Below are positions 35,538-43,944 of a stretch of DNA of 64,000 nucleotides, in pieces. Position numbers and translations under genes: made by a program. The stretch is from contig NZ_VCPE01000012.1 in assembly GCF_005938105.1 (NCBI RefSeq), positions 1 to 64,000 of the forward strand, read 5' to 3'. The notes below the pieces were generated by a model. It saw only the letters and a program-made list of their open reading frames with translations, was not told the DNA's origin and ran no database searches. This stretch comes from Brucella haematophila. Its GTDB lineage: Bacteria > Pseudomonadota > Alphaproteobacteria > Rhizobiales > Rhizobiaceae. Each line of letters begins with the position of its first letter. Position 1 is the first letter of the stretch.

Positions 35538-35673
35538 GTCAGAATCGATCCGTTGCCGACCGTAATATTTAGCCAAAATACTGGCATAGATTACGGGCAT
35601 TGCACAAAGGCGCGGAAACCGCTACCCACTTTTCGATCACATTGCCACGAATTGTATAAAGAAGACCAATAAC

Positions 35674-36765
35674 GTGATTGAGTCTGGGAAGCTTCCCGTC
35701 GCCGCTCTGACAAGCCTTGCCATGCTGTTGCTGGCGGGATCGGGATTTGCTTATGCGGATAATATACGGATTGGTCTGGCCGCACCTTTGACCGGCACCT
35801 TTGCACCTTTGGGCAATCAGCTTGCGCAAGGCGCACGCGCCGCCGCTGACGCAAAGAGCGCAGATCTCGTCATCTTCGATGATCGTTGCGATGCGGAAGG
35901 CGGCAAACAGGCCGCAGAACGCTTCATCGCGCAAAATGTCCGTATTGCATCGGGTTTTCTCTGTGCCGAAGCGCTGGAAGCGGCAGTACCCGTTCTGGCA
36001 GAGCGCAACATTCCAGTTATCGTGTCGGGTGTCAGCGAACAAACACTGGTCGAGCGTCGCGCCGCGTCGCCCTTGCCGGTGTTCCGCTTGAGCACGGGAC
36101 TGGAGAAGGAAACGCAGGCGACGGCGAGTTTTCTCGGCAGTCTCTGGCGCGCACAGCCTTTCGCGGTGATTGATGACGGCACCATTGAAGGGCGCGAGCG
36201 CGCAAGCCGGGTTCTGGCCAGCTTGAAAGAACAGCAACTGCAGCCGGTTTTCACCGACACTTATCGTCCGGGGCTTGAAAACCAGAATGCTCTCGTTGCC
36301 CGCCTGAAACGCGCTGGTGCGACACATGTTTATGTCGGCGGCGAGCGCGACGACATTGCCGCCATTGGCGCAAGTGCGGCCTCGCTCAATTATCCGCTGG
36401 TGATTGCAGGCGGTAGTTTACTCGACGCGCCTCCCGGCGCACAGCGATTGAGCGACGGCACATTGATGACAGCACCGCTGAAGCCACAGGATTTGCCGAC
36501 CGCAAAACCGGCAATCGACGCGCTGCATCAGGCAGGCCGCCTTGTCGAAGCCTATGCGATCACCGGCTATGCAACCGTGCAGATCGCCGCCGATGCCGTC
36601 AGCAAAGCCGACGAACAAAAGCAGCCATTACTCGACACGCTGCGCAGTGCGTCGTTTGAAACAGTGCTCGGCACGATCAAATTCGATGGTAACGGTATGC
36701 GGACGGACAACCCGAACCGTTTGCAGCGCTATGAAGGCTCGCGCTTCATACCAGCCGATAGATAA
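35674..36765 (+). CDS. Periplasmic binding protein, Leu/Ile/Val type
   Basis: A 363-residue protein with a signal peptide (LTSLAMLLLAGSGFAYA) and a type I periplasmic-binding fold: IRIGLAAPLTGTFAPLGNQLAQGARAA at the N-terminus in overlapping segments, LVIFDDRCDAEGG and IPVIVSGVSEQTL. It should bind an amino acid or related small ligand. There is no permease or ATPase gene next to it, so it may serve a distant transporter or a sensor. The start is GTG at 35674. Confidence 0.88.
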   Translation: MIESGKLPVAALTSLAMLLLAGSGFAYADNIRIGLAAPLTGTFAPLGNQLAQGARAAADAKSADLVIFDDRCDAEGGKQAAERFIAQNVRIASGFLCAEALEAAVPVLAERNIPVIVSGVSEQTLVERRAASPLPVFRLSTGLEKETQATASFLGSLWRAQPFAVIDDGTIEGRERASRVLASLKEQQLQPVFTDTYRPGLENQNALVARLKRAGATHVYVGGERDDIAAIGASAASLNYPLVIAGGSLLDAPPGAQRLSDGTLMTAPLKPQDLPTAKPAIDALHQAGRLVEAYAITGYATVQIAADAVSKADEQKQPLLDTLRSASFETVLGTIKFDGNGMRTDNPNRLQRYEGSRFIPADR

Positions 36766-36775
36766 ATGTCTGAAG

Positions 36776-36895
36776 CAAAAAGCGGCAGGCCGAGGCGAAA
36801 ATGGTGATTTCGAGAACCGGAGCGCAGCGTACATTTGGGTACGTGAGCACCGGAAGCACAGAAATTGCCATTTGCAGACCGGCATGGCGACTTTT
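36776..36895. repeat. Imperfect palindromic element between convergent genes
   Basis: About 120 bases fill the gap between two convergent stops (36765 and 36899). The inner arms at 36799-36834 and 36839-36873 share AAATGG, ATTTC, CCGG and CGTAC in inverted order. The outer arms also match partly (AAAAGCGGCAGGCCG versus the complement of GACCGGCATGGCGACTTTT). It probably serves as a bidirectional terminator. Confidence 0.6.
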
Positions 36896-36898
36896 AGA

Positions 36899-37879
36899 TC
36901 AGACAATAAGTCCTACGAGGCTGGCGGCGATCAACAGCCCTGTCATGAGGCTCATGGTCGCCCAGAACAGGTCCAGCGCCGCGTCGATATCGGTCGCTTC
37001 GGCTTCGCGCTTGCCCGATGCATTGAGCATCGGCCCCTCCACTTTTTCTTCGCCATATTGACGCGGACCGGCGAGCGCCAGATCAAGCGCACCGGCAAAG
37101 GCAGATTCCGGCCAGCCGGCATTGGGCGAGCGGTGCAACCGCGCATCGCTGCGCATGACTGACAAAGCAGCCTTCGCTGCACCTTTACTGCGGGTCAGCG
37201 CGGTCGCCAGCGCCGCCAGAAGGCCGGTCAGGCGCGCCGGAATATAATTGGCAACATCATCCAGTTTCGCAGCGAAACGCCCGAAGTGGCGATAACGATC
37301 ATTGAGATGGCCGATCATCGAATCGGCAGTATTGATCATCTTGTAGGCGAACAGCCCCGGCAGACCGCCAACAAGAAACCAGAATGCCGGAGCAACAATG
37401 CCGTCCGAGGCGTTTTCCGCCAGACTTTCAATGGCTGCACGACTGACCCCGCCTTCGCTCAACTGATCGGGATTGCGTCCGACAATCATCGAAACCGCCT
37501 TGCGCCCACCTTCGATACCGTCGTCGCGCAGCCCGCGTGCAACCTCACCGACGTGATCGGCGAGGCTCTTCTGCGCCAGTAACACAGCAACGATGAGGAT
37601 TTCCGCCACCGCCCCGGCAGAGCCAGCAAAGGGCAGCAGGCTTTCAATCATCAGCCCCACCAGAATACAGGCCGCGACCAGCGCGATGGTTAGCCACATG
37701 CCATTCCGGCGCAAAACTGCTTCCGGCAGCGTGCGGTCATTGAAACGCTTTTCACCCCAGGAGATGGCCTTACCGAACAGCACAACCGGATGCGGCAGTC
37801 TGTGCCAGAGCTGCGGCGGGTCACCCACAACGCGATCAAGAATGAGCGCCAGCGACAGGATAATCAGCTTTATTTCCAT
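36899..37879 (-). CDS. cobD: Adenosylcobinamide-phosphate synthase
   Basis: Attaches (R)-1-amino-2-propanol phosphate to adenosylcobyric acid. The 326-residue inner-membrane protein (CbiB/CobD family) has several hydrophobic helices (ILSLALILDRVVGDPP at the N-terminus, WLTIALVAACILVGLMI, and a C-terminal MTGLLIAASLVGLIV). Conserved segments are HPVVLFGKAI, RAAIESLAENASDGIVAPAFW and YKMINTADSMIGH. It ends the minus-strand cobA-cobB-cobC-cobD unit, 30 bases after cobC. Confidence 0.95.
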   Translation of the reverse strand: MEIKLIILSLALILDRVVGDPPQLWHRLPHPVVLFGKAISWGEKRFNDRTLPEAVLRRNGMWLTIALVAACILVGLMIESLLPFAGSAGAVAEILIVAVLLAQKSLADHVGEVARGLRDDGIEGGRKAVSMIVGRNPDQLSEGGVSRAAIESLAENASDGIVAPAFWFLVGGLPGLFAYKMINTADSMIGHLNDRYRHFGRFAAKLDDVANYIPARLTGLLAALATALTRSKGAAKAALSVMRSDARLHRSPNAGWPESAFAGALDLALAGPRQYGEEKVEGPMLNASGKREAEATDIDAALDLFWATMSLMTGLLIAASLVGLIV

Positions 37880-37909
37880 GGGTTTAACCGAGATTCATGA
37901 ATCACTTTT

Positions 37910-38923
37910 TCAAGCTGCTCTTCCCAGACAATGCTTGAGCGCAGTTTCCAGACGCGCGAGATCGGCATCGTCATTGGCAAGACCGATACGCAACCAATGC
38001 GGAGCATAAGCAAACTTGCGAACAAGAATATGCTCCGCGCACAAGGCTTTGTGCAATCCGTGTGCGTTGTCGTGGGCCACCAGTGAGAACAGCGCGGTGC
38101 CGCCGACTTCCCACAATCCGCACCGTGCCAGCACCTCCGATAGTCCCCTGCGCCGAATGTCTATCCGCGCGCGAAAAGCCTGCAATGTCTCGCCGCCCGC
38201 AAAGGCATCGGAAGCGATAACAAGCGCTGGTCCCGGCACAGCCCATGGGCCCAATCGCCGCGCTATCGTCTCAACAATACCAGCCTGCGCGATGGCAAAG
38301 CCCAGACGCACACCGGCGAGACCAAAAAACTTGCCGAAGGATTTCAGCACAATCAGCGGCTCATGGCACGCCAGCGCTGCGACGCTTCCTTCAGGATGTG
38401 GATCGGCAAAAGCCTCATCCACTACCAGAAAGCCACCTCTCGCACCCAAAATTCGGGCCAGAGCGAGCAATTCATCCGCAGCAATCACCCTTCCATCGGG
38501 ATTATTCGGATTGACGATCACCGCCACCGTCGCATTGTCCGGAATATCGGCGATGCCAGCACATTCCACGACCTGCCAGCCGGAAGCAGCGAAAGAAGCC
38601 GCATGTTCCTGATAGGTCGGCGTCAAAATAGCGACGGTCGCAGGCCGCGTCAGCGTCGGAATGATCTGGATCAGCGCTTGCGTGCCGGGTGCGGCGGCGA
38701 TAGGTGCGCCTTCCGGCAGCCCGTAATAGTCGCGCGCAAGCTTGCACGTGCCCTGCAATAGCCGATCATCCGGCAAGCGGTTCCAGACTTCGGCTGGTAT
38801 GTGCGGCAATGGATAGTGCTCGGGATTGATCCCGGTCGAGAGGTCGAGCCAGTTGCCCGGCATGCCGCCAAAACGCGCAATCGCCTTGTCCAGCGCGCCA
38901 CCATGTTCAATGTTGGATGTCAC
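37910..38923 (-). CDS. cobC: L-threonine-O-3-phosphate decarboxylase
   Basis: A PLP enzyme that makes (R)-1-amino-2-propanol O-2-phosphate for the B12 nucleotide loop. The 337-residue class II aminotransferase fold has LDLSTGINPEHYP near the N-terminus, NPNNPDGRVI, FLVVDEAFADPHPEGS and the Schiff-base lysine in VLKSFGKFFGLAGVRLGF. The C-terminal Arg in HWLRIGL should bind carboxylate. It overlaps cobB by four bases (ATGA) and supplies the substrate of CobD, encoded next. Confidence 0.94.
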   Translation of the reverse strand: MTSNIEHGGALDKAIARFGGMPGNWLDLSTGINPEHYPLPHIPAEVWNRLPDDRLLQGTCKLARDYYGLPEGAPIAAAPGTQALIQIIPTLTRPATVAILTPTYQEHAASFAASGWQVVECAGIADIPDNATVAVIVNPNNPDGRVIAADELLALARILGARGGFLVVDEAFADPHPEGSVAALACHEPLIVLKSFGKFFGLAGVRLGFAIAQAGIVETIARRLGPWAVPGPALVIASDAFAGGETLQAFRARIDIRRRGLSEVLARCGLWEVGGTALFSLVAHDNAHGLHKALCAEHILVRKFAYAPHWLRIGLANDDADLARLETALKHCLGRAA

Positions 38924-40227
38924 GCATGCTCTCCGGAAAAATCGATGACATGCATGAAAGAACCGGCGACCGATCCGACCCGCAGCCCGGCCTCGCCCAG
39001 ATCATCCCCCGCCGCATCGCGGACTTTGAAAAGCCTGTCCGCCGCGCCTTCGCGCGTGATGCTGGCATAATGAAACTCGTGGCCTTTCAACGGCACCTGC
39101 CAGGGCGACCCACCCAACGGCTCCAGAACGCGATAGCCGAGATGCAGCTTGCGTTTGGCAAAACTGGTTTGCAGCGGCAAAAGACCGAGCATCGGGTGCT
39201 GTTTGCCGCTGGCATCTTCCAGCGTCTCGCCCAGCACCATATAGCCGCCGCACTCGCCATAGACGGTGACACCGCGCGCCGCCCCAGCCTTGATACCGCT
39301 CTGGAAATTCTGCGCGGCGACAAGCCGTTCCGCATGGAGTTCAGGATAGCCGCCCGGCAGATAGATCGCATCCGCCTCCGGCGACGGCGCTTCATCCGCA
39401 AGAGGCGAGAAAAAGGAAATCTCTGCGCCACGCCTGCGCCATCCCTCGAAAAGATGCGTATAGGCAAAGGCGAAGGCGTCGTCGCGTGCAACAGCAATGC
39501 GGCTGCCAAGTGGCGGAAGGCGCGGCACATTGGCCATCGGATCGAAGCGCTTCGGCGCCGACCAGATATGTTTCAGCGCGGCAAGATCGATATGAGCTTC
39601 TATGACATCTGCGGCATGGTCGAGGAAATGCTCCAGATCGGCGTGTTCGCCCGCCTGCACAAGCCCCAGATGGCGTTCCGGCAAAACCAGTGCAACATCG
39701 CGCGGCAATGCTCCCAGAACCGGAATGCCCAGCGGCTTGAGGGCATCGCGCAACATGGTTTCATGACGAGTGCTACCGACACGATTAAGCACCAGGCCTG
39801 CAACGAACACGTCCTTGCGGAACCGGCTGAAGCCGGAAACCAGCGCGGCAATGGAATGGGACTGTTTTGCGCAATCGACCACCAGCACTACCGGCAGATC
39901 GAGCAGCTTTGCCAGATCAGCAGAAGAACCTTGCCCGTCCAGAGCGCCGTCGAAAAGACCCATCATGCCTTCGGCGATCAGCACTTTTCCGCCTTCGGTC
40001 ATTCGGGCCGACAGGGCGCTGATCAATTCCACGCGCATCGCCCATGGATCGAGATTGAAGCATTCCGCACCGCTTGCCGCCTTGTGATAGGCGGGATCGA
40101 TATAGTCTGGCCCGGCTTTCACCGGTGCCAGAGCCACACCGGCCCGCTTCAAAGCGCGCAACAAACCAAGTGTAACCGTCGTCTTGCCCGAACCGGATGC
40201 GGGCGCGGCGATCATAAAACCCTTCAT
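38920..40227 (-). CDS. cobB: Hydrogenobyrinic acid a,c-diamide synthase
   Basis: Amidates the a and c side chains of hydrogenobyrinate using glutamine and ATP. The 435-residue protein has an N-terminal P-loop amidoligase domain (APASGSGKTTVT at 9-20, then GMMGLFDG) and a C-terminal class I glutaminase domain with nucleophile Cys326 in VYGECGGYMVLGE. His residues of the triad are in KGHEFHY. It overlaps cobA and cobC by four bases each. Confidence 0.95.
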   Translation of the reverse strand: MKGFMIAAPASGSGKTTVTLGLLRALKRAGVALAPVKAGPDYIDPAYHKAASGAECFNLDPWAMRVELISALSARMTEGGKVLIAEGMMGLFDGALDGQGSSADLAKLLDLPVVLVVDCAKQSHSIAALVSGFSRFRKDVFVAGLVLNRVGSTRHETMLRDALKPLGIPVLGALPRDVALVLPERHLGLVQAGEHADLEHFLDHAADVIEAHIDLAALKHIWSAPKRFDPMANVPRLPPLGSRIAVARDDAFAFAYTHLFEGWRRRGAEISFFSPLADEAPSPEADAIYLPGGYPELHAERLVAAQNFQSGIKAGAARGVTVYGECGGYMVLGETLEDASGKQHPMLGLLPLQTSFAKRKLHLGYRVLEPLGGSPWQVPLKGHEFHYASITREGAADRLFKVRDAAGDDLGEAGLRVGSVAGSFMHVIDFSGEHA

Positions 40228-41081
40228 GCGCTCTGGCCTCCGCGTCTGTTATCCAGCGGATCGCTGACAAGCTGGCGGCCTTGCGCAGCACCGATCCAGT
40301 CAAGACCGCCGCGCAACCGCACCACCTCTCCAACCACCACGATGGCAGGCGGCTTAAGCCCTGAAGCTTCAACATCGGTGGCAGCGTGCGCCAGCGTCGT
40401 TTCGAGAACGGTCTGTTCTGGCAGGCTGGCATTGCAAACAAAAGCGACCGGTTCGTCCGGCGACCGTCCGGCGGCGATCAGCCGCGCCGTGATGAGATCG
40501 ATATGTTTCATCGCCATATACATGACAATAACCGGTGACGATTTTGCGATGCCATCCCAATCAATGCGGTCAGGCAGTAATCCCGTCGCGTCATGCCCGG
40601 TCAGGAAAGTCACCGACTGGTTGATATCGCGATGCGTGGCGGCAATGCCAGCATAGGCCAATCCGCCGATCCCCGCCGTGATGCCGGGGACGATGCGGAA
40701 TGGCACGCCATGTTCCACCAGCGTCAGCGCTTCTTCAGCCCCCCGACCGAAAACAAAGGGATCACCACCCTTGAGGCGCAGGACTTTCTTGCCCTGCCGC
40801 GCCAGTTCTACCAGCCGGAGTGAAATATCGCGCTGCTTCGGCGACGGTTTGCCGCCCCGCTTACCCGCATATTCCAGCACTGCCTGTTCGTTTTTCAGCG
40901 AAAGACAGGCTTCGTCCACCAGCGCGTCGTAAACGATGACATCTGCCTGTTGCAGCGCATTGACAGCATGAAGCGTGAGCAATCCCGGATCGCCCGGCCC
41001 GGCACCGACAAGCCAGACATGGCCCGGCACCATCGCTGGCAGGGTAACGTCCCATTTTGTTTTCGGCTCGAATCCGCTCAT
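40224..41081 (-). CDS. cobA: Uroporphyrinogen-III C-methyltransferase
   Basis: Methylates uroporphyrinogen III at C2 and C7, giving precorrin-2, the entry to B12 (and siroheme) synthesis. The 285-residue single-domain SUMT lacks the CysG siroheme-synthase part. Signatures are VWLVGAGPGDPGLLTLHA, YDALV, LRLKGGDPFVFGRG and VPGITAGIGGLAYAGI. It is the first gene of the minus-strand cobA-B-C-D unit, transcribed away from cbiD across a gap holding two palindromes. Confidence 0.96.
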   Translation of the reverse strand: MSGFEPKTKWDVTLPAMVPGHVWLVGAGPGDPGLLTLHAVNALQQADVIVYDALVDEACLSLKNEQAVLEYAGKRGGKPSPKQRDISLRLVELARQGKKVLRLKGGDPFVFGRGAEEALTLVEHGVPFRIVPGITAGIGGLAYAGIAATHRDINQSVTFLTGHDATGLLPDRIDWDGIAKSSPVIVMYMAMKHIDLITARLIAAGRSPDEPVAFVCNASLPEQTVLETTLAHAATDVEASGLKPPAIVVVGEVVRLRGGLDWIGAAQGRQLVSDPLDNRRGGQSA

Positions 41082-41102
41082 TCTCTTGGACCATTATTTC
41101 AT

Positions 41103-41180
41103 CTGGTGGACTGAATTTGACGTTTGAAACTGCGTGTTTATGAGGCGGTGATCAAACGTCAAATTCAAAAAATCCACCAG
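41103..41180. repeat. Palindromic element 1 between cobA and cbiD
   Basis: Inverted repeat with outer arms CTGGTGGA/TCCACCAG (8 bp) and inner arms GAATTTGACGTTTG/CAAACGTCAAATTC (14 bp), all perfectly paired. An internal 2/6-base bulge separates them, and the loop is 26 bases. Confidence 0.92.
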
Positions 41181-41193
41181 AGTCAAAAAGCTA

Positions 41194-41268
41194 CTAGTGG
41201 TCCTCTTGATTTCGACATTTGCCCAGCGCTGATAACTCCGAAAGCAAATGTCGAAATCGGACCACTAG
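41194..41268. repeat. Palindromic element 2 between cobA and cbiD
   Basis: Inverted repeat with outer arms CTAGTGGTCC/GGACCACTAG (10 bp) and inner arms GATTTCGACATTTGC/GCAAATGTCGAAATC (15 bp), all perfectly paired, with a four-base bulge and a 21-base loop. It lies 13 bases from element 1 and has the same design and a related inner-arm sequence. Confidence 0.92.
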
Positions 41269-41301
41269 CGGCACTGCTATCAGATACCTTATAAGGCATC
41301 C

Positions 41302-42408
41302 ATGACCGACGAAACCGCAGATACCAATAAAAAGCTTGGAAAAAGCGAGCTTAGGCGTGGCTGGACCACGGGCGCATGCGCAACCGCTGCGACCAAGGCG
41401 GCGCTGACGGCGCTTATCACCGGCGAATTCCCCGACCCGGTCGGAATCATTCTGCCAAAGGGGGAAGTGCCTTACTTCCAGCTGGCCTATGAGGGGCTTG
41501 GTGAAGGCTATGCCATGGCGGGCATCGTCAAGGATGCGGGCGACGATCCGGATGTCACGCATGGCGCGACGATCATTTCCACCGTCTTTCCCGCACCGCC
41601 CGGAACTGGCGTGGTCTTTCGCGCTGGCGAAGGTGTTGGCACCGTCACGCGGGCCGGACTTCCAATTCCGCCCGGTGAAGCCGCGATCAACCCGGTTCCG
41701 CGCCGCATGATGACCGAAATCTGCGAAGAAATCTGTGCCAAGTACGGCCTGCCCGCCGATCTCGTCATCACCATTTCCGTGCCTGATGGCGAAGAAATCG
41801 CCAAGAAAACATGGAACCCGCGCCTTGGCATTGTCGGCGGTATTTCCATCCTCGGTACCACCGGCGTCGTACATCCCTTTTCGTGTTCTGCCTGGATTCA
41901 CTCCATTCATCGCGGCATCGATGTGGCGCGCGCAGCAGGCCAGAAACATGTGCTTGGCGCGACGGGCTCGACCTCGGAAGATGCCGCGCAGGCGATCTAT
42001 GATCTGCCGGATTTCGCCATTCTCGACATGGGGGATTTTGCGGGCGGCGTGCTCAAATATCTGCGCGACCATCCGATCGACAAACTGACAATCGCTGGCG
42101 GTTTTGCCAAGCTTACCAAACTTGCACAAGGCGCGCTCGACCTGCATTCGGCCCGGAGTCAGGTCGATATGGGCTTTCTGGCAGAGATTGCCGAACAGGC
42201 TGGCGCGCCGGGAAACCTCAAGGACCGGATTCTCTTTGCGAACACTGCCAAGGAAGTGCTTGATATGACTCAAGCAATCGGCATCGATATCGCCACGCCG
42301 ATTGCCATCAAGGCGAAGGAAACATCGCTCGCAACCTTGCGCGGTGCGCCTGTCGATGTGGAAATCATCATGACCGACCGGGTGGGAACCATCCTTGCCC
42401 GCGTTTAG
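41302..42408 (+). CDS. cbiD: Cobalt-precorrin-5B C1-methyltransferase
   Basis: The family methylates C1 of the corrin precursor after extrusion of the ring fragment. The 368-residue protein has the CbiD signatures LRRGWTTGACATAATKAAL near the N-terminus, ISVPDGEEIAKKTWNPRLGIVGGISILGTTG in successive segments, and ATGSTSED. CbiD belongs to the anaerobic (early cobalt) route; here it sits among aerobic-route genes and no cobF is seen in the window. AAGG precedes the ATG by six bases. It overlaps cobK by 14 bases. Confidence 0.94.
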   Translation: MTDETADTNKKLGKSELRRGWTTGACATAATKAALTALITGEFPDPVGIILPKGEVPYFQLAYEGLGEGYAMAGIVKDAGDDPDVTHGATIISTVFPAPPGTGVVFRAGEGVGTVTRAGLPIPPGEAAINPVPRRMMTEICEEICAKYGLPADLVITISVPDGEEIAKKTWNPRLGIVGGISILGTTGVVHPFSCSAWIHSIHRGIDVARAAGQKHVLGATGSTSEDAAQAIYDLPDFAILDMGDFAGGVLKYLRDHPIDKLTIAGGFAKLTKLAQGALDLHSARSQVDMGFLAEIAEQAGAPGNLKDRILFANTAKEVLDMTQAIGIDIATPIAIKAKETSLATLRGAPVDVEIIMTDRVGTILARV

Positions 42409-43141
42409 GCCTAAGCTCCTCATTCTCGGCGGCACGACCGAAGCAGCACAGCTGGCGCAGGAGCTTTCGACGCTGCCAATCGAAGTCGTGACCTCGCTTG
42501 CGGGACGCACCGCAAATCCGGCACCCTTGCCCGGCCCTGTACGCAGCGGCGGTTTTGGCGGCGCGGACGGCCTCGCCGCCTATATCGCGGCTGAGAAAAT
42601 CGACTACGTCATCGATGCCACCCACCCCTATGCCACGCGCATTTCTCAGAATGCAGTGACGGCAACCGCCTCGACCGGAACGCCCCTGCTCCGGCTTGAA
42701 CGGGCGCAATGGGTGCAGCAGAGCGGCGATCAATGGATCATCGTGGCCGATGAAGAAGAGGCAGCAGAACTGATCCCGACCGGGGAACGCGTCTTCCTCG
42801 CGCTTGGGCGTCAGCATATTGCGCCTTTCGCAACCCGTGCTGACGCGCATTTCATCATGCGCATGATCGACCCGACCGATGCCCCTTTGCCTGCGGATTG
42901 TGAAATCCTGCTGGCCAGACCGGGCGACTATGCGCAGGAAAAGCAATTCCTGACAGAAAAGCGTATCGGGCTGATCGTCTGTCGCAATTCAGGCGGCGAC
43001 ACGTCCTATGCCAAGGTCAGGGCCGCGCGCGATCTCGCCTTGCCCGTCATGATGATCGCCCGCCCAGCGGTCGTGGCTGAACATGTCGCTACAACGGTGG
43101 AAGAAACGGTCCGACTGATCCGCTTACAGTTCGGACTTTGA
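42395..43141 (+). CDS. cobK: Precorrin-6A reductase
   Basis: NADPH-dependent reduction of precorrin-6A to dihydro-precorrin-6 (6B). The 248-residue protein begins LLILGGTTEAAQLAQEL, the Rossmann-like opening of CobK/CbiJ, and has YVIDATHPYATRISQNA, RLERAQWV and the C-terminal VCRNSGGDTSYAKVRAARDLALPV in adjoining segments. The start is TTG, inside the end of cbiD; no ATG is available before the conserved N-terminus. It converges on cobM, with the two stops overlapping by 18 bases. Confidence 0.93.
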   Translation: MPAFRPKLLILGGTTEAAQLAQELSTLPIEVVTSLAGRTANPAPLPGPVRSGGFGGADGLAAYIAAEKIDYVIDATHPYATRISQNAVTATASTGTPLLRLERAQWVQQSGDQWIIVADEEEAAELIPTGERVFLALGRQHIAPFATRADAHFIMRMIDPTDAPLPADCEILLARPGDYAQEKQFLTEKRIGLIVCRNSGGDTSYAKVRAARDLALPVMMIARPAVVAEHVATTVEETVRLIRLQFGL

Positions 43142-43888
43142 CCGGGCCGCGTGGCTATGCGCCTCATGATAAAGCGCCGAGTCCCGAAAATTCTTCGGAT
43201 CAAGCCCGCGTCCGACAAAAATCATCGCAGTTCGCTTCAGATCGGCCGCTTCGATCTTTCCGGCAATGTCCGATAATGTGCCACGCAGGATGAGTTCATC
43301 CGGCCAGCCGACACGATAGGCCACAACCACCGGGCAGTCCGCACCATAAAGCGGCGTCAGCTCACGTTCGATCTTGCCAAGATTGCGGATCGACAGGTGG
43401 ATGACCAAGGTGGCCCCCGAACGACCGAGCGTGGCGAGGTCTTCACCTTCCGGCATGGCCGAGGATTTCATCGATGTTCGCGTGAGAATGATCGTCTGGT
43501 TGACTTCAGGGATCGTCAGTTCCTGCTTCATCGCAGCAGCGGCTGCGGCAAAGGCCGGAACGCCCGGCGTCACATCATAGGGAATGCCTAGCGCATCAAG
43601 CCTGCGCATCTGTTCGGCAACAGCGCCATAGATGGACGGATCGCCGGAATGAACGCGGGCGACATCCTGCCCCTTCGCATGCGCCGCCGCCATTTCAGCG
43701 ATGATTTCATCGAGCGTCATGGAGGAACTATCGACAAGCCGCCCATCCGCCGGTGCGGAGGCAACCACATCCTTTGGCACCAGCGATCCCGCATAAATGC
43801 AGACGGGGCATTTTTCGATCAGCCGCAGGCCGCGCACAGTGATGAGGTCTGCCGCACCCGGACCGGCGCCAATGAAATGAACGGTCAC
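43124..43888 (-). CDS. cobM: Precorrin-4 C11-methyltransferase
   Basis: Methylates C11 of precorrin-4 with SAM. The 254-residue tetrapyrrole methylase has VHFIGAGPGAADLITVRGL, the CobM/CbiF-specific CIYAGSLVP, VARVHSGDPSIYGAVAEQMR, YDVTPGVPAFAAAAA and LVIHLSIRNL. It is transcribed alone and overlaps cobK tail to tail. The TetR gene lies 56 bases upstream on the same strand, so readthrough is possible. Confidence 0.96.
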   Translation of the reverse strand: MTVHFIGAGPGAADLITVRGLRLIEKCPVCIYAGSLVPKDVVASAPADGRLVDSSSMTLDEIIAEMAAAHAKGQDVARVHSGDPSIYGAVAEQMRRLDALGIPYDVTPGVPAFAAAAAAMKQELTIPEVNQTIILTRTSMKSSAMPEGEDLATLGRSGATLVIHLSIRNLGKIERELTPLYGADCPVVVAYRVGWPDELILRGTLSDIAGKIEAADLKRTAMIFVGRGLDPKNFRDSALYHEAHSHAARSKSEL

Positions 43889-43944
43889 GTCTTTTTCCTT
43901 GTTCTCCTGCCCTTCGAATGCCTTCTGCGCGAGAACAAAGTCAA

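Noticed and set aside
38917-40656. 579-codon plus-strand frame over cobB and cobA
   Set aside because: Antisense to cobB and cobA, which have clear motifs; the translated sequence is His/Arg-rich with no domain.
41103-41268. Insertion-sequence ends flanking a lost transposase
   Set aside because: The palindromes are self-contained with small loops and no transposase remnant or target-site duplication was seen, so a palindromic element family fits better.
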